The notes beneath the pieces are model-generated. The model was given only the letters and a program-made list of their open reading frames with translations. It had not been told where the DNA came from and made no database searches. A DNA stretch of 5,141 nucleotides from Limnohabitans sp. (GTDB taxonomy: Bacteria > Pseudomonadota > Gammaproteobacteria > Burkholderiales > Burkholderiaceae_C), in NCBI GenBank assembly GCA_023260735.1, contig JALQUL010000311.1:1-5141 (forward strand). The letters are read 5' to 3'. Both the position numbers and the translations under genes were made by a program. Below are positions 5,104-5,141 of the stretch, one piece after another (within the stretch, counting starts at the first letter, position 1; each line of letters opens with the position of its first letter).

Positions 5104-5141
5104 TTGAATTATTTTCCGATTCACAATAAATGCTAATAACA

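Noticed and set aside
1..5141. CRISPR array, tRNA, rRNA, insertion-sequence ends or an anti-phage system
   Set aside because: No regularly spaced repeats, cloverleaf-like segments, transposase motifs or defence-gene families were seen in the window.

Overview
The window looks like chromosomal DNA of a moderately AT-rich gammaproteobacterium. The main pointers are an E. coli-type LexA operator (TACTGT-N8-ACAGTA) in front of a umuDC operon, an ArsC very close in sequence to the enterobacterial enzyme, and compact intergenic spaces with hairpins between convergent genes. The genus cannot be told from the sequence alone.

Layout. (1) Positions 1-519, plus strand: the C-terminal half of a PLP-dependent L-serine/L-threonine dehydratase. 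Its homology stops abruptly near position 110, and the first ~110 bases read better as foreign coding sequence on the minus strand. (2) A hairpin at 528-554 separates it from a convergent minus-strand gene (602-1270) for a small two-lobed aspartic-protease-like protein with two DTGS motifs. (3) A ~300-base divergent intergenic region holds a sigma70-like promoter and perhaps a micro-ORF. It leads into arsC (1578-2012, plus), glutaredoxin-coupled arsenate reductase, with no other ars gene in view. (4) A bidirectional hairpin (2011-2045) separates arsC from a convergent minus-strand gene (2049-2885) for an uncharacterised membrane protein with about seven membrane segments. (5) A ~200-base divergent region with a LexA box leads into umuD (3093-3578) and umuC (3595-5103), the SOS-induced mutagenic DNA polymerase V operon, which runs almost to the window end.

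How the genes work together. Only umuD and umuC form a clear functional unit: LexA represses both, UmuD self-cleaves to UmuD', and UmuD'2 with UmuC forms Pol V for translesion synthesis. The other genes are single transcription units with no evident shared pathway. The most unusual points are: the LexA box physically covers the umuD start codon, and the best promoter predicts a leaderless umuD mRNA; UmuC carries a ~78-residue Pro/Ala/Lys/Thr-rich N-terminal tail absent from E. coli UmuC; UmuD has a Leu/Pro-rich insertion in its cleavable arm; and the compact protease-like protein packs two retropepsin-type lobes into about 220 residues.
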